DNA of 38,176 nucleotides from Gammaproteobacteria bacterium (lineage in GTDB: Bacteria; Pseudomonadota; Gammaproteobacteria; Eutrophobiales; Eutrophobiaceae): positions 1 through 38,176 of the forward strand of contig JAJFKL010000033.1 in the NCBI GenBank assembly GCA_021773235.1, written 5' to 3'. The notes beneath the pieces were generated by a model, which saw nothing but the letters and a program-made list of their open reading frames with translations, was not told where the DNA came from and made no database searches. Of this stretch, positions 8,284-17,057 are shown piece after piece (position 1 is the first letter of the stretch; every line of letters begins with the position of its first letter). The position numbers and the translations under genes are program-made.

Positions 8284-9753
8284 ATGTCAGCATCAGAAAT
8301 AGTAAACAAAGTTTGGAACTACGCCCACGTCTTGCGTGACGACGGCGTCGGGTATGGTGACTATGTTGAACAGATCACCTATTTAATCTTTCTTAAAATG
8401 GCCGATGAACGTAAAAAAGGTAACCAGGGAACTAAGGTTCCTACGGGATATGCTTGGGCTGACTTGGTAAAGTTAGATGGAGATGATTTGGAACGCCAAT
8501 ATCGTCATACCTTGGAAGCGTTAGCCAAGGAAGGTGGCATGTTAGGCACAATCTTCCGCAAGGCACAAAACAAAATACAAGACCCCGCCAAGCTGGAACG
8601 CTTGATCAAAATGATCGATAAAGAGCAATGGTCTACATTACCTGCGGATGTAAAAGGCGAAATCTACGAAGGCTTGTTAGAACGAAATGCGCAAGATGTA
8701 AAAGGCGGTGCCGGTCAATACTTTACACCGCGTCCGTTAATTCAGGCGATGGTAGAAGTGATGCAACCGAAAGCCACCGACACTGTGGCAGACCCTGCTT
8801 GTGGTACTGGTGGCTTTTTATTAGCTGCACACGATTACATGGCCGATCAAGAAGGTGGGCTTTCTAAAAAAGAAAGACGTCACCTTAAAGAACACGCCTT
8901 ACGCGGTAACGATATAGTCGATAGCGTAGTGCGCTTATGTGCCATGAATTTATACCTGCACGGTATCGGTGGTGATGAATGCCCCGTTACGTCTAATGAT
9001 GCCCTGGCCAAAGAAGTGGGGGATGACCGTGTCGATATGGTGCTTGCCAATCCGCCCTTTGGTAAAAAGAGCTCCATTACCGTCATCAACGAAAAGACTG
9101 GTAAAAAAGAACAAGAAAAACTCACCATCGAGCGCGAAGACTTTTGGGCCACCACCTCCAACAAACAGCTCAACTTTGTGCAACACATCGCCAACATGCT
9201 AAAGATTGATGGTAAAGCAGCGGTGGTCGTGCCTGATAACGTCCTCTTCGAAGGCGGCGCTGGCGAGACTGTACGCAAGACATTAATGGAGCGCACCGAT
9301 CTCCACACCATATTGAGACTGCCCACCGGCATTTTCTACGCTCAAGGCGTAAAAGCAAACGTGATTTTCTTTGATGCAAAACCAGCCTCTAAAACCGCTT
9401 GGACTAAAAAAGTCTGGATATACGATTTCCGCACTAATGTGCACATGACCCTGAAAACCAAACGACTGGTAAAGAATGATTTTGATGAGTTCATAGAATG
9501 CTACAAAGTTGATAACCGCAGCAAACGCCGTGAGTCCAAGAAAAACGAACGTTGGAAAACGTTCTCTTACGACGAACTCATTGCACGTGATAAGACCAAT
9601 CTCGATATTTTCTGGCTTAAAGATAAATCATTAGAAGATACCGAAAATCTGCCTGCACCTGAAATACTCGCAGCTGAGATTGTTGAGCAGTTGGAAGCAG
9701 CTTTGGTTGAGTTTAGAAGTGTGGAATTAGCTTTAATGAGCTCTGAGGATTGA
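8284..9753 (+). CDS. hsdM: Type I restriction-modification DNA methyltransferase subunit
   Basis: 489 residues. HsdM transfers a methyl group from S-adenosylmethionine to adenine N6 at the site chosen by HsdS. The N-terminal helical domain contains GDYVEQITYLIFLKMADE, typical of HsdM_N. AdoMet motif I, DPACGTGGF, is at 170-178 and catalytic motif IV, NPPFGK, at 256-261. The region before motif I, GQYFTPRPLI, is also standard. It is the last hsd gene, 17 bp after the RloC-like gene. The order R-S-rloC-M is less common than R-M-S. The next gene starts 3 bp after its stop, so the operon may continue. Confidence 0.95.
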   Translation: MSASEIVNKVWNYAHVLRDDGVGYGDYVEQITYLIFLKMADERKKGNQGTKVPTGYAWADLVKLDGDDLERQYRHTLEALAKEGGMLGTIFRKAQNKIQDPAKLERLIKMIDKEQWSTLPADVKGEIYEGLLERNAQDVKGGAGQYFTPRPLIQAMVEVMQPKATDTVADPACGTGGFLLAAHDYMADQEGGLSKKERRHLKEHALRGNDIVDSVVRLCAMNLYLHGIGGDECPVTSNDALAKEVGDDRVDMVLANPPFGKKSSITVINEKTGKKEQEKLTIEREDFWATTSNKQLNFVQHIANMLKIDGKAAVVVPDNVLFEGGAGETVRKTLMERTDLHTILRLPTGIFYAQGVKANVIFFDAKPASKTAWTKKVWIYDFRTNVHMTLKTKRLVKNDFDEFIECYKVDNRSKRRESKKNERWKTFSYDELIARDKTNLDIFWLKDKSLEDTENLPAPEILAAEIVEQLEAALVEFRSVELALMSSED

Positions 9754-9756
9754 TCA

Positions 9757-10836
9757 ATGCCAATAGAACTTGGAATTTGGAAATTAGGAAATAAACTGGA
9801 AAAGGTTTCTTTCTCTGCAATTGAATCAGAACAGAAACTTGAAGATACATTGGTACAAGACATATCAATTCTGTCTACGGGGTTAATGCTAATTGGTCGA
9901 CAGATACCAACTGCGCAAGGCAAGTTCATCGATTTGTTGGCGATTGATATTGAGGGGAATTTAAGTGTCATTGAGCTTAAAAAGGATCGCACACCTCGTG
10001 AGGCAGTAGCTCAGTTATTGGATTATGCCTCTTGGGTACATACACTCTCTTATGAAGATATTATAAATATCTATTCTGATAAAAATGGTGGGGATGAATT
10101 TGAAAAAGGATTTGCTAATACCTTTGATGGAAACCCACCTGATGAAATAAACAAAGAGCTCAAACTTATTCTTGTAGCTGCCGAGCTTGATAGTAGTTCC
10201 GAACGTATTATTAATTATTTATCGGACAACTTTGGAGTGCCTATTAATGCAATGTTTTTCCGTTATTTCAAACAAGGGGATAGTGAGTATCTAACCCGTA
10301 CTTGGTTAATCGATCCGCAGGAAGTGGAATCCAATATCTCAAAATCGACTGCCAAAAAAGGTCGTGAACTCTGGAGTGGCCAGGATTTTTATGTTGCTTA
10401 TGGTGTGAGTGAAAATCGTAGCTGGGAAGATGCAATTAAATATGGCTATATTTCAGCTGGAGGAGGTCGTTGGTATACACGAACATTAGAATCGCTAACA
10501 CAGGGTAAAAGAATATTTGTTTGTGTTCCTGGCACAGGTTACGTAGGAGTAGGTGTCGTGAAAGAAACAGTAATGCCTGCTAGTGAATTTAAAGTTGATG
10601 TCGATGGAGTATTGATCCCAATATTAAAGGCACCTATCCATGCAAATTATCATTCAGAATACGTAGATGATTTAGAAAATAGCGAATATTTTGTTAGTGT
10701 TGATTGGGTAAAAACAGTGCCTATTGAGCAAGCTTTTTGGGAAAAAGGAATGTACGCAAATCAAAATACAGTTACTAAATTGCGTAATAAGTTCACTTTA
10801 GAAAGACTCATTCAATTTTTTAAATTGGAAGATTAA
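9757..10836 (+). CDS. NucS-like PD-(D/E)XK nuclease fused to an EVE/PUA-like domain
   Basis: 359 residues. The N-terminal domain has D59 in FIDLLAID, E73-L-K75 in VIELKKDRTP and Q86 in AVAQLLDY, matching the DUF91/NucS-like PD-(D/E)XK layout. The C-terminal part, from about 210, has GYISAGGGRWYTR, then GKRIFVCVPGTGYVGVGVV and SVDWVKTV. This resembles EVE/PUA-like folds that read modified bases, though I base that on pattern alone. The start lies 3 bp after the hsdM stop, with GAGG upstream. A nuclease joined to a modified-base reader would fit modification-dependent restriction, complementary to the type I system. I see all active-site residues and no truncation. Confidence 0.65.
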   Translation: MPIELGIWKLGNKLEKVSFSAIESEQKLEDTLVQDISILSTGLMLIGRQIPTAQGKFIDLLAIDIEGNLSVIELKKDRTPREAVAQLLDYASWVHTLSYEDIINIYSDKNGGDEFEKGFANTFDGNPPDEINKELKLILVAAELDSSSERIINYLSDNFGVPINAMFFRYFKQGDSEYLTRTWLIDPQEVESNISKSTAKKGRELWSGQDFYVAYGVSENRSWEDAIKYGYISAGGGRWYTRTLESLTQGKRIFVCVPGTGYVGVGVVKETVMPASEFKVDVDGVLIPILKAPIHANYHSEYVDDLENSEYFVSVDWVKTVPIEQAFWEKGMYANQNTVTKLRNKFTLERLIQFFKLED

Positions 10837-10879
10837 GTACTATATTTTTATCGAGAGCCATGTCTAAGAATTATCTGAT

Positions 10880-11587
10880 GTGAATATTAATAGAATAAAC
10901 GAACTAAAAGCATTTTATTCAATTCTTTCAAAGCTAGAAAGCAAAGTAAATGGATGTCGAATGCTTTCTGAATGTTCAGGACGAATGGATTGGCCAACGC
11001 GTGGTATATATTTCTTTATGGAGCATGGAGAAATAAGGAATGAAACTGGAAGTGACTTACGTGTTGTACGAGTAGGCACACATGCCTTGAAACAAGGCTC
11101 AAAAACAAAACTCTGGAATCGATTATCACAACACAAAGGGAATGTTAGTAATGGTGGGGGCAATCATCGAGGCTCAATTTTTCGTCTTCTAATGGGAACT
11201 GCCTTGATTGAAAAAAATAAGCTCAACTATTCAACATGGGGACAGGGTAATACAGCAAAAAGAGAAATCAGGGAAAAGGAATTAGTATTAGAGGTACAGG
11301 TAAGCGAATCAATAAGAGCTATGCCTTTTCTCTGGCTTGCGATAGAAGATGAGTCAGGGCCCGATAGTTTGAGAGGTTATATCGAACGCAACTCAATAGC
11401 CTTGTTGAGTAATTATAATCAATCACCAATCGATGCACCTTCAGAAAGTTGGTTGGGTCATCAGTGTAACCGGGAAAGAGTACGCCTCTCCGGATTATGG
11501 AATCAAAATCACGTGGATGAAAATTATGATCCGGGATTTCTGAAAATATTGGGTCGTTTGGTATCAGAGATGGATACTCAACTATGA
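10880..11587 (+). CDS. GIY-YIG-like protein of unknown role
   Basis: 235 residues from a GTG start with only a weak ribosome site; an internal start cannot be excluded. Residues 41-66 contain RGIYFFME and then RVVRVG, and KLWNRLSQH follows at 78-85. This resembles the GIY...YIG and arginine-helix motifs of GIY-YIG nucleases, with the YIG replaced by RVG. The rest is not recognised. It ends in a 4-bp ATGA overlap with the next gene, so the two are translationally coupled and probably act together. It may cut or bind DNA, but loss of a canonical YIG leaves activity uncertain. Confidence 0.5.
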   Translation: MNINRINELKAFYSILSKLESKVNGCRMLSECSGRMDWPTRGIYFFMEHGEIRNETGSDLRVVRVGTHALKQGSKTKLWNRLSQHKGNVSNGGGNHRGSIFRLLMGTALIEKNKLNYSTWGQGNTAKREIREKELVLEVQVSESIRAMPFLWLAIEDESGPDSLRGYIERNSIALLSNYNQSPIDAPSESWLGHQCNRERVRLSGLWNQNHVDENYDPGFLKILGRLVSEMDTQL

Positions 11588-12237
11588 AAATAGTTATCCA
11601 ATGCGCTGCAAAGAAAGCCGTGTCTGCAGGTTGTATGGAAAACAAAGAAGGTAACCCCATTCTTTTTGTAGCAGATCCAGAGTTATCTCCCATCTCTAAT
11701 GATATTTTATATGCAAGACCAGACGATATTGCTGAGAATGATATGAGCTGGAGAGAAATGCTTCTTAGCTATAATCAAGCACCAAATAATAACCCACTCA
11801 ACCTATATCCGGCATATCGCCTTTATATGAATAGGTACTATGGAATGTTGGTTGATAAATATGGCGTCAATAATATTTATATTCTATCTGCTGGGTGGGG
11901 ATTGATAAGAGCAGACTTTTTAACTCCAAAATATGACATCACATTCTCACCAAGCGCGGATAAATTTAAAAAGAGAAAAGCAAAAGACATTTATCAGGAT
12001 TTTAATTTTTTACCGGATGATAGTAATGAGGATTTAGTTTTATTTTGTGGCAAAGATTATTTGAAACTATTTCAAATACTAACCAGGAATTATGTTGGGC
12101 GAAAAATTATATATTACAACAGTAAAAATAAACCCGAAGTCGCAGGGTGTGATTTAATAAAATTTGATACTACCACCAGAACAAACTGGCATTATGAATG
12201 TGTTAAGGCATTTATAGAGGGTGACATCGGAGATTGA
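11584..12237 (+). CDS. DUF6884/YaaA-like protein, function unknown
   Basis: 217 residues. The N-terminus has a short strand ending in CAAKK (7-11), and residues 100-107 read ILSAGWGL. Proteins related to DUF6884 and YaaA share this arrangement of a Cys/Lys-rich start and an LSAxxG motif. Some relatives are linked to nucleotide or base chemistry, but I cannot assign a reaction. A third conserved-looking stretch, VLFCGKDY, lies near 157. No signal peptide or membrane segment is visible. It overlaps the GIY-YIG-like gene by 4 bp and is followed by 58 bp of AT-rich spacer, so these two genes form a natural unit. Confidence 0.5.
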   Translation: MKIVIQCAAKKAVSAGCMENKEGNPILFVADPELSPISNDILYARPDDIAENDMSWREMLLSYNQAPNNNPLNLYPAYRLYMNRYYGMLVDKYGVNNIYILSAGWGLIRADFLTPKYDITFSPSADKFKKRKAKDIYQDFNFLPDDSNEDLVLFCGKDYLKLFQILTRNYVGRKIIYYNSKNKPEVAGCDLIKFDTTTRTNWHYECVKAFIEGDIGD

Positions 12238-12295
12238 AAAATTTATATCAGTATTCTATAAGTTATATAACTTTATTTAGGAATTAATTAATAAT

Positions 12296-13087
12296 ATGGA
12301 AATGTCTTATCTAATCGAGCTCTATAAAAATGAAGAATTAAATCGTATCTCCGGCTTTCTTCATTTTATGAAACAGATGGATATTAATGACGTTTATGAG
12401 GGCTATAGGCAATTAAGAGATTACGACGCACCTCAGCGGCAAAATCCTTATTTCGTCGATTCACACAATGGCATTGCAAGTAGTGGTTCAGCCTCTACGA
12501 GAAGAGAAGAACATCTGGCATTAGCATTATTTAATGCAACGCGCGCAAAAAAAGAATTCATACTGCCTGATGGCCGCCGCATTGACTTCATTGATTATCA
12601 AACACCACTGAAAGCAAAACAAGGCGATAAAGGAATAGGCAAGGTTGATCTTTTTGCTGTTATTGACAATAAAAATCCTGCTGTTGTTGAGTTAAAAATA
12701 GATGGTGCAAAGGGAGCCTATGCAGATTCACCATTACACGCTTTACTTGAAGGGCTCGCCTATTGTTCGATTATTGAAGCTAATAGTGCAACAATTTCTA
12801 AAGAAGTTGCCACTAAATATGCGCTTCAATTATCTGCAACCGCACCTGCCTTAGTTGTACTTGCCCCAGAGGATTATTGGATAAACTATTTAAAAAACCA
12901 AAAGGCCGGAGACTGGTTGCCTGAATTAATCAATATGAGTAATAAATTAACAAAAGAACTCGGTATCGAAATCTTGTTACTAGCCATGGCCGATGCTGGG
13001 TTTAAGAAGGGCCTTGATGGTGTGGCTGCTAAATTAACGGGTGAGTGTCAATTAGTTTCAGTTGAGTCACTGGCATCATCGCATTAA
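12296..13087 (+). CDS. PD-(D/E)XK-like protein paired with an MBL nuclease
   Basis: 263 residues. Residues 116-134 read GKVDLFAVI...AVVELKI, giving D118 and E132-L-K134. This is the core of a PD-(D/E)XK nuclease fold, with an upstream glutamate candidate at E71/E72. I do not recognise the family. The start ATG follows GGAATTAATTAAT; an ATG six bases further in is possible. The stop is 3 bp before the next gene, a beta-CASP metallo-beta-lactamase, so the pair is almost certainly co-translated. Two putative nucleases side by side inside a defence island suggest a shared anti-phage or RNA/DNA-degrading role, but this is inference. Confidence 0.5.
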   Translation: MEMSYLIELYKNEELNRISGFLHFMKQMDINDVYEGYRQLRDYDAPQRQNPYFVDSHNGIASSGSASTRREEHLALALFNATRAKKEFILPDGRRIDFIDYQTPLKAKQGDKGIGKVDLFAVIDNKNPAVVELKIDGAKGAYADSPLHALLEGLAYCSIIEANSATISKEVATKYALQLSATAPALVVLAPEDYWINYLKNQKAGDWLPELINMSNKLTKELGIEILLLAMADAGFKKGLDGVAAKLTGECQLVSVESLASSH

Positions 13088-13090
13088 TTA

Positions 13091-14335
13091 ATGCAAGTTC
13101 GAATTCATCGTGGCACCAAGGAAATAGGGGGCAATTGTATTGAGCTAAGTAGTTCAGGCAAATCTATTCTCTTAGATCTGGGCATGCCATTAACGATTGC
13201 CAATCAAGATGATGCCAGATTGCCTGACATACCTGGCTTAAAAGATGGTGATAATCCAGATTTATTAGGCATCATTATTTCACATCCACATCAGGATCAT
13301 TATGGTCTAATTCCTAAAGTACATCCTGCAGTGCCGATCTATATAGGCAAAGCCGCACATGCCATTCTCGAAGCTTCTGCATATTTTTCACCATTTGGAC
13401 TAACCCTGGAGAGTGTTACTCATTACCACCACCTGAGAAAATTTAATATTGGTCCATTTAAAATTACATCGTACCTCAATGACCATTCTGCTTATGATGC
13501 CTATTCCTTATTAATCGAAGCCGATGGAAAATCATTGTTTTATACAGGAGATTTTCGAACACATGGAAGGAAGCAGGGTGTTTTTAAACAATTATTAGAA
13601 GGCGGCCCTAAGAATGTCGATGTCTTATTAATGGAAGGCACGAACATTGGTCGTGATTTAAATGCGGACAAACCCGTGACAGAAGATGAATTGGAAAAAG
13701 ACATTGAATCGGTATCCAAGAATACCAAAGGAATAGTTCTATCCTGGTTTTCTGGCCAAAATATTGATCGCTTTGTGACATTTTATAAAGCTGCTAAACG
13801 TACAGGCAGAATAATGATTGTCGATCTCTATATTGCACATATCCTTGATGCAATCGATAATCCATCCATCCCATCACCAAAAAAATCAGACCTTCGTGTT
13901 TTCTTGCCATCACGGATGCGTAGTAAAATAATCAGAGAGAAAAGTTTCGATCTGGTTTCTCCTTACTATGACAAGCGTATCTATCCTGAAGAGATCAAAG
14001 ATAATGCTTCGGATTATCTTATGACATTCAGACCTGTGATGTGTACTGATCTGGAGAAAGCAGATTGCCTCTCTGATGCCAGCCTTATTTATTCAATGTG
14101 GACGGGTTATCTCAGTCAGGGTAAAGATGATATTCGTGATTGGTGTAAGGCGCATTCAATTAACTTTGAGATATGTCACACCTCAGGCCATTCAGACTTA
14201 TTAGGCATGCAACAATTAGCTGAGGCACTTTCACCAAAGCTACTAGTTCCCATACATAGTTTTAAACCGGAACTCTACGACCAATATTTTTCAAATGTTG
14301 GGCAAAAGGAGGATGGGCAGTGGTGGGAAGTCTGA
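13091..14335 (+). CDS. Metallo-beta-lactamase / beta-CASP (RNase J-like) nuclease
   Basis: 414 residues. The start VRIHRGTKEIGGNCIEL is typical of RNase J-like MBL proteins. Zinc-binding residues are visible: H65-P-H67-Q-D69-H70, H132 in LNDHSA and D154 in YTGDFRTH. The C-terminal part has H363-TSG-H367 and H389 in PIHSF, in the position of beta-CASP motif C and the last zinc ligand. Such enzymes are RNA or DNA nucleases. At 414 residues it lacks the extra C-terminal domain of housekeeping RNase J (about 550 residues), which fits an accessory role. It starts 3 bp after the PD-(D/E)XK-like gene. No terminator is obvious after it. Confidence 0.75.
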   Translation: MQVRIHRGTKEIGGNCIELSSSGKSILLDLGMPLTIANQDDARLPDIPGLKDGDNPDLLGIIISHPHQDHYGLIPKVHPAVPIYIGKAAHAILEASAYFSPFGLTLESVTHYHHLRKFNIGPFKITSYLNDHSAYDAYSLLIEADGKSLFYTGDFRTHGRKQGVFKQLLEGGPKNVDVLLMEGTNIGRDLNADKPVTEDELEKDIESVSKNTKGIVLSWFSGQNIDRFVTFYKAAKRTGRIMIVDLYIAHILDAIDNPSIPSPKKSDLRVFLPSRMRSKIIREKSFDLVSPYYDKRIYPEEIKDNASDYLMTFRPVMCTDLEKADCLSDASLIYSMWTGYLSQGKDDIRDWCKAHSINFEICHTSGHSDLLGMQQLAEALSPKLLVPIHSFKPELYDQYFSNVGQKEDGQWWEV

Positions 14336-14657
14336 TAATAAAAGGTGTATGAATTACAATAACGCGTATCAGAAATTTGCAGGCAACAAGGATATTAACA
14401 ATATAACAAAAGGAATAGTTACTCGAATCATGGCAGAAATAATCCCCTTCATAATAAGGTGACGCTTAGTTGTATGACAACCGGTGAGAAAAGAGTGGCA
14501 CGTTGTCTAAAGGCATTATGAGAAGATGACTACCAAAAGTTATCCTGACAATGACATTTCTTATCAAGCGGCGAAAGATTAATAATTAGGCTGAGTATTT
14601 TGTCTTATGCAATCATTTATACACTAGGAATTTATTAAACAATGGTTGGTAAAAAAT
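14336..14657. other. Non-coding spacer between the MBL gene and the WYL repressor gene
   Basis: 322 bp lie between two convergent genes. I see no tRNA, strong terminator or long dyad. A 37-codon frame at 14349-14462 on the + strand has AAAGG just before its ATG, but nothing else supports it. The stretch could be decayed coding sequence or a recombination joint between the five-gene cluster and the Wadjet module. Confidence 0.4.
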
Positions 14658-15491
14658 TCACCAAAGCAACCCCTTCAACTCTTTAGCATTCGCCAACACT
14701 AATCGCTGTTGGTGAGCGTCTTCGCTAGGTTTAGGATCCACTTGATAGGTCTGTAAGGTATACATCACCAATGCAGCACGTGTAATCACAAGTAACTGCC
14801 CTCTGTTCATTTCGAATTCTGATTCAATGAGATCACGTTCTGCTTTATTCAGTTTAGGATTGGCGGCAAGTTTAATCGTGACTTCTTTATTCCAGTCAAC
14901 ATCACTCTCTTGTTGCTGGTCTTCGGGTGCTGACGAATCAAATGCGATGACGTTACTGATGCGAGACAAGTTAAAGTCGCGGAAGTCTTCTCTTAAACAG
15001 CACCAGGCTCTGAGATGCCAACGAAATCCGGAGTAGACCAGTGTATGCGGGAAAAGCTTGCGTTCATTACCCTCTGGATGCTGCATTGAGCGGTAAAATA
15101 TACTGACACCGGTCTTCTTCTGGATAGCCTGAATCAAAGGCCGGGTTAATTCCGGATTAATGTGGAATTGCGGCTTTGGAACATACTCAGCAATACCAGA
15201 CTCGTACTGCATCAGTTCATCCATGGAGCCTTCAGTCAGGTAATTCTTAAAGATACTGGTCGCTACATAGAACCGTTCTTTCGGTCGATACACAATATTG
15301 CCGGGTGCGAGCTTAATGTAGCGGTGAATATCACTTTGCGCGGATATACGGGAAACACCGAATAGTTTTACCAAATCAGTCGTATTGAGTCGGCCTTTCC
15401 AATAAAAAAGCGTTTCCATTGCCTTTAAGCGAGCTACTTGATACCAGTTTTTAGTTATATTGGATGGACTGTTAGTCATTTTTGACTCCAA
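14658..15491 (-). CDS. WYL-domain transcriptional repressor (BrxR/CapW-like)
   Basis: 277 residues. The N-terminal winged helix spans about 18-65 (LKAMETLFYWKGRLNTTDL then FGVSRISAQSDI). The WYL domain lies in the middle, with SGFRWHLRAW and FRDFNLSRI, the pattern of BrxR/CapW-type repressors. Known: these proteins sit next to defence operons (BREX, CBASS and others), bind dyads upstream and may release DNA on sensing a nucleic acid or nucleotide signal. It is divergent from jetA across 110 bp that contain two dyads, so it very likely controls the Wadjet genes and itself. The start ATG at 15491 precedes a second ATG four codons on. The family is clear; the ligand is not visible. Confidence 0.85.
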   Translation of the reverse strand: MESKMTNSPSNITKNWYQVARLKAMETLFYWKGRLNTTDLVKLFGVSRISAQSDIHRYIKLAPGNIVYRPKERFYVATSIFKNYLTEGSMDELMQYESGIAEYVPKPQFHINPELTRPLIQAIQKKTGVSIFYRSMQHPEGNERKLFPHTLVYSGFRWHLRAWCCLREDFRDFNLSRISNVIAFDSSAPEDQQQESDVDWNKEVTIKLAANPKLNKAERDLIESEFEMNRGQLLVITRAALVMYTLQTYQVDPKPSEDAHQQRLVLANAKELKGLLW

Positions 15492-15521
15492 TTTAAGTCG
15501 TTTTTATAAGAATTCTGCCTA

Positions 15522-15584
15522 TTGCACATGTTAAATAAGTTTGCATATAAATATAATATGCATATATAATAATTAAACATGCAA
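15522..15584. promoter_or_regulatory. Nested dyads between the WYL repressor and jetA, probable operators
   Basis: An inner perfect dyad, TGCATAT-N7-ATATGCA, lies at 15542-15562. Around it are imperfect arms TTGCACATGTT (15522-15532) and AACATGCAA (15576-15584), which are near-complements of each other. The AT-rich stretch also contains TATAAT-like -10 boxes toward jetA. Known: BrxR/CapW-type proteins bind dyads in this position. The jetA start at 15602 has no recognisable Shine-Dalgarno, so its message may be leaderless or poorly translated. Confidence 0.5.
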
Positions 15585-15601
15585 ATATATTATACACATA
15601 A

Positions 15602-17035
15602 ATGCACTTAAATCATCTATTTGATAAGTTACCGTCAGATATTTTCAGACCGTTAACTTCCAGTTATCGCTTAATTTACTGGCGAATACTTGAGTCGTTG
15701 CAAGAGACCTTGTTTGAGATGGATGATGCGCCTGATGACTTGGGCTATTTAAAAGCCGAGGTCTTGGAGATTATTGAGAAATCTATTGCGTCTAATGTCA
15801 CGTTACTTCCGACAGAAAATATTGAAGAAAGTAATGACGCGCCTGAACGTAAACCGCATCACTTTTATAATGACTTATATAAATCGGGTTGGTTACATGA
15901 ACAAAAGCGTGGGTTTCGAGTTTATGTGTCGATGCCACAAGCGGTTAATGCATTATTAACCGCTTTAATGGATATTGCTGATGCCAGGCCGCTTATGGCT
16001 CAAGGTGAGTTATTAGGATTTCGAGATCGAATTAGTTCAATAGTAGAAGACCCGTATAAGAATGCTAATAACATGCGTGCACTAGCAAAAAGCGCACGTC
16101 TTTTTTCACGTCACCTAAATAGTATTAAAGGCTCAATCAAATTACTGTATGACCGGATTACGCCAGACGCGGCTTATTCAGAAACAGTCGATCTGTATTT
16201 TGATAACTTTATAGGTGAGATTTATTCGCGTGATTATATGGCGATTAAAACCAGCGATCATCCATTAAAGATTAAAGAGCATATTCTTAATCGAGTATCA
16301 CTACTGCGTTTTAATAAGGAAAAATATAACCAGTTGCTCAATGGTTATACTGATTTTGATCCGGATAATGGCGAACAATCATTAGAAAAAGATCTCTCGT
16401 TATTAGAGCGTGTTTTTGATCGCGTGGAGAAGCAATTAGATGCTATCGACACCATGGGCTCACGATACAACAAGCGGGTTGATGCGGTAATTGCATACGC
16501 GAAAAGAATACCTAAATCGAACGCAAAGTTAATTCAGAAAATTATTTTAACGCTTAATAAAGCATCTAAAACTAATCCATCAGTGACTGTTGCTATTCCA
16601 ATATGTGCAACCGATCTCATTGGTCAAGAACGTTTCAGAAAACCCACTAAACCAAGAGAGTCGGCTAAACCAAAACCGGTCTCATTAAAAAAGCCACCTA
16701 CTCCTGAAATTTTAATTTTGCAAGCGAAGCAGGCACGTGAAATAGAAGTTATGAAAATGATCTTGTTTACTGATCAGTCGGCATTAAATTTTCTTGATGA
16801 GGCGCTAGGACCTAATGTGAGTTTAGAACTAAGTTCAATTCCGATTAGAGGAATTGCAGATTTATTTCAGGTCATTCATTTACAACGCTTAGCAAATGCG
16901 AGTGTATTAAGAGGAAACGATTTTAATAAGCAATACCCAAAGCTGATGTCTCGTTACCAGTTATCACCAATGAAGAATGTTTTTGATAATGAGTACATTG
17001 AAATGAAGGATGTTGCTATCAATCGTTTACGATAA
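15602..17035 (+). CDS. jetA: Wadjet subunit JetA (MukF/kleisin-like)
   Basis: 477 residues. JetA is the kleisin-like subunit that bridges the JetC SMC dimer in the Wadjet anti-plasmid complex. The N-terminus HLFDKLPSDIFRPLTS is characteristic of the JetA family that differs from the DUF3375 type, pointing to a type II or III Wadjet; I cannot settle which. A helical middle region (about 200-320) and a proline/lysine-rich linker (about 345-370) follow. It is the first gene of jetABCD. The ATG used fits the family start although no ribosome site precedes it. The neighbour on the other strand is a WYL repressor, which is the likely regulator. Confidence 0.88.
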   Translation: MHLNHLFDKLPSDIFRPLTSSYRLIYWRILESLQETLFEMDDAPDDLGYLKAEVLEIIEKSIASNVTLLPTENIEESNDAPERKPHHFYNDLYKSGWLHEQKRGFRVYVSMPQAVNALLTALMDIADARPLMAQGELLGFRDRISSIVEDPYKNANNMRALAKSARLFSRHLNSIKGSIKLLYDRITPDAAYSETVDLYFDNFIGEIYSRDYMAIKTSDHPLKIKEHILNRVSLLRFNKEKYNQLLNGYTDFDPDNGEQSLEKDLSLLERVFDRVEKQLDAIDTMGSRYNKRVDAVIAYAKRIPKSNAKLIQKIILTLNKASKTNPSVTVAIPICATDLIGQERFRKPTKPRESAKPKPVSLKKPPTPEILILQAKQAREIEVMKMILFTDQSALNFLDEALGPNVSLELSSIPIRGIADLFQVIHLQRLANASVLRGNDFNKQYPKLMSRYQLSPMKNVFDNEYIEMKDVAINRLR

Positions 17036-17057
17036 TAGCAGGAATAAGGAAATCATT

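Noticed and set aside
8880-9332. 150-codon frame antisense to hsdM
   Set aside because: It lies wholly within a conserved gene and shows no protein-like pattern.
14349-14462. 37-codon frame with AAAGG before its ATG
   Set aside because: Ribosome site too close to the start, no recognisable motif, and such short frames are expected by chance.
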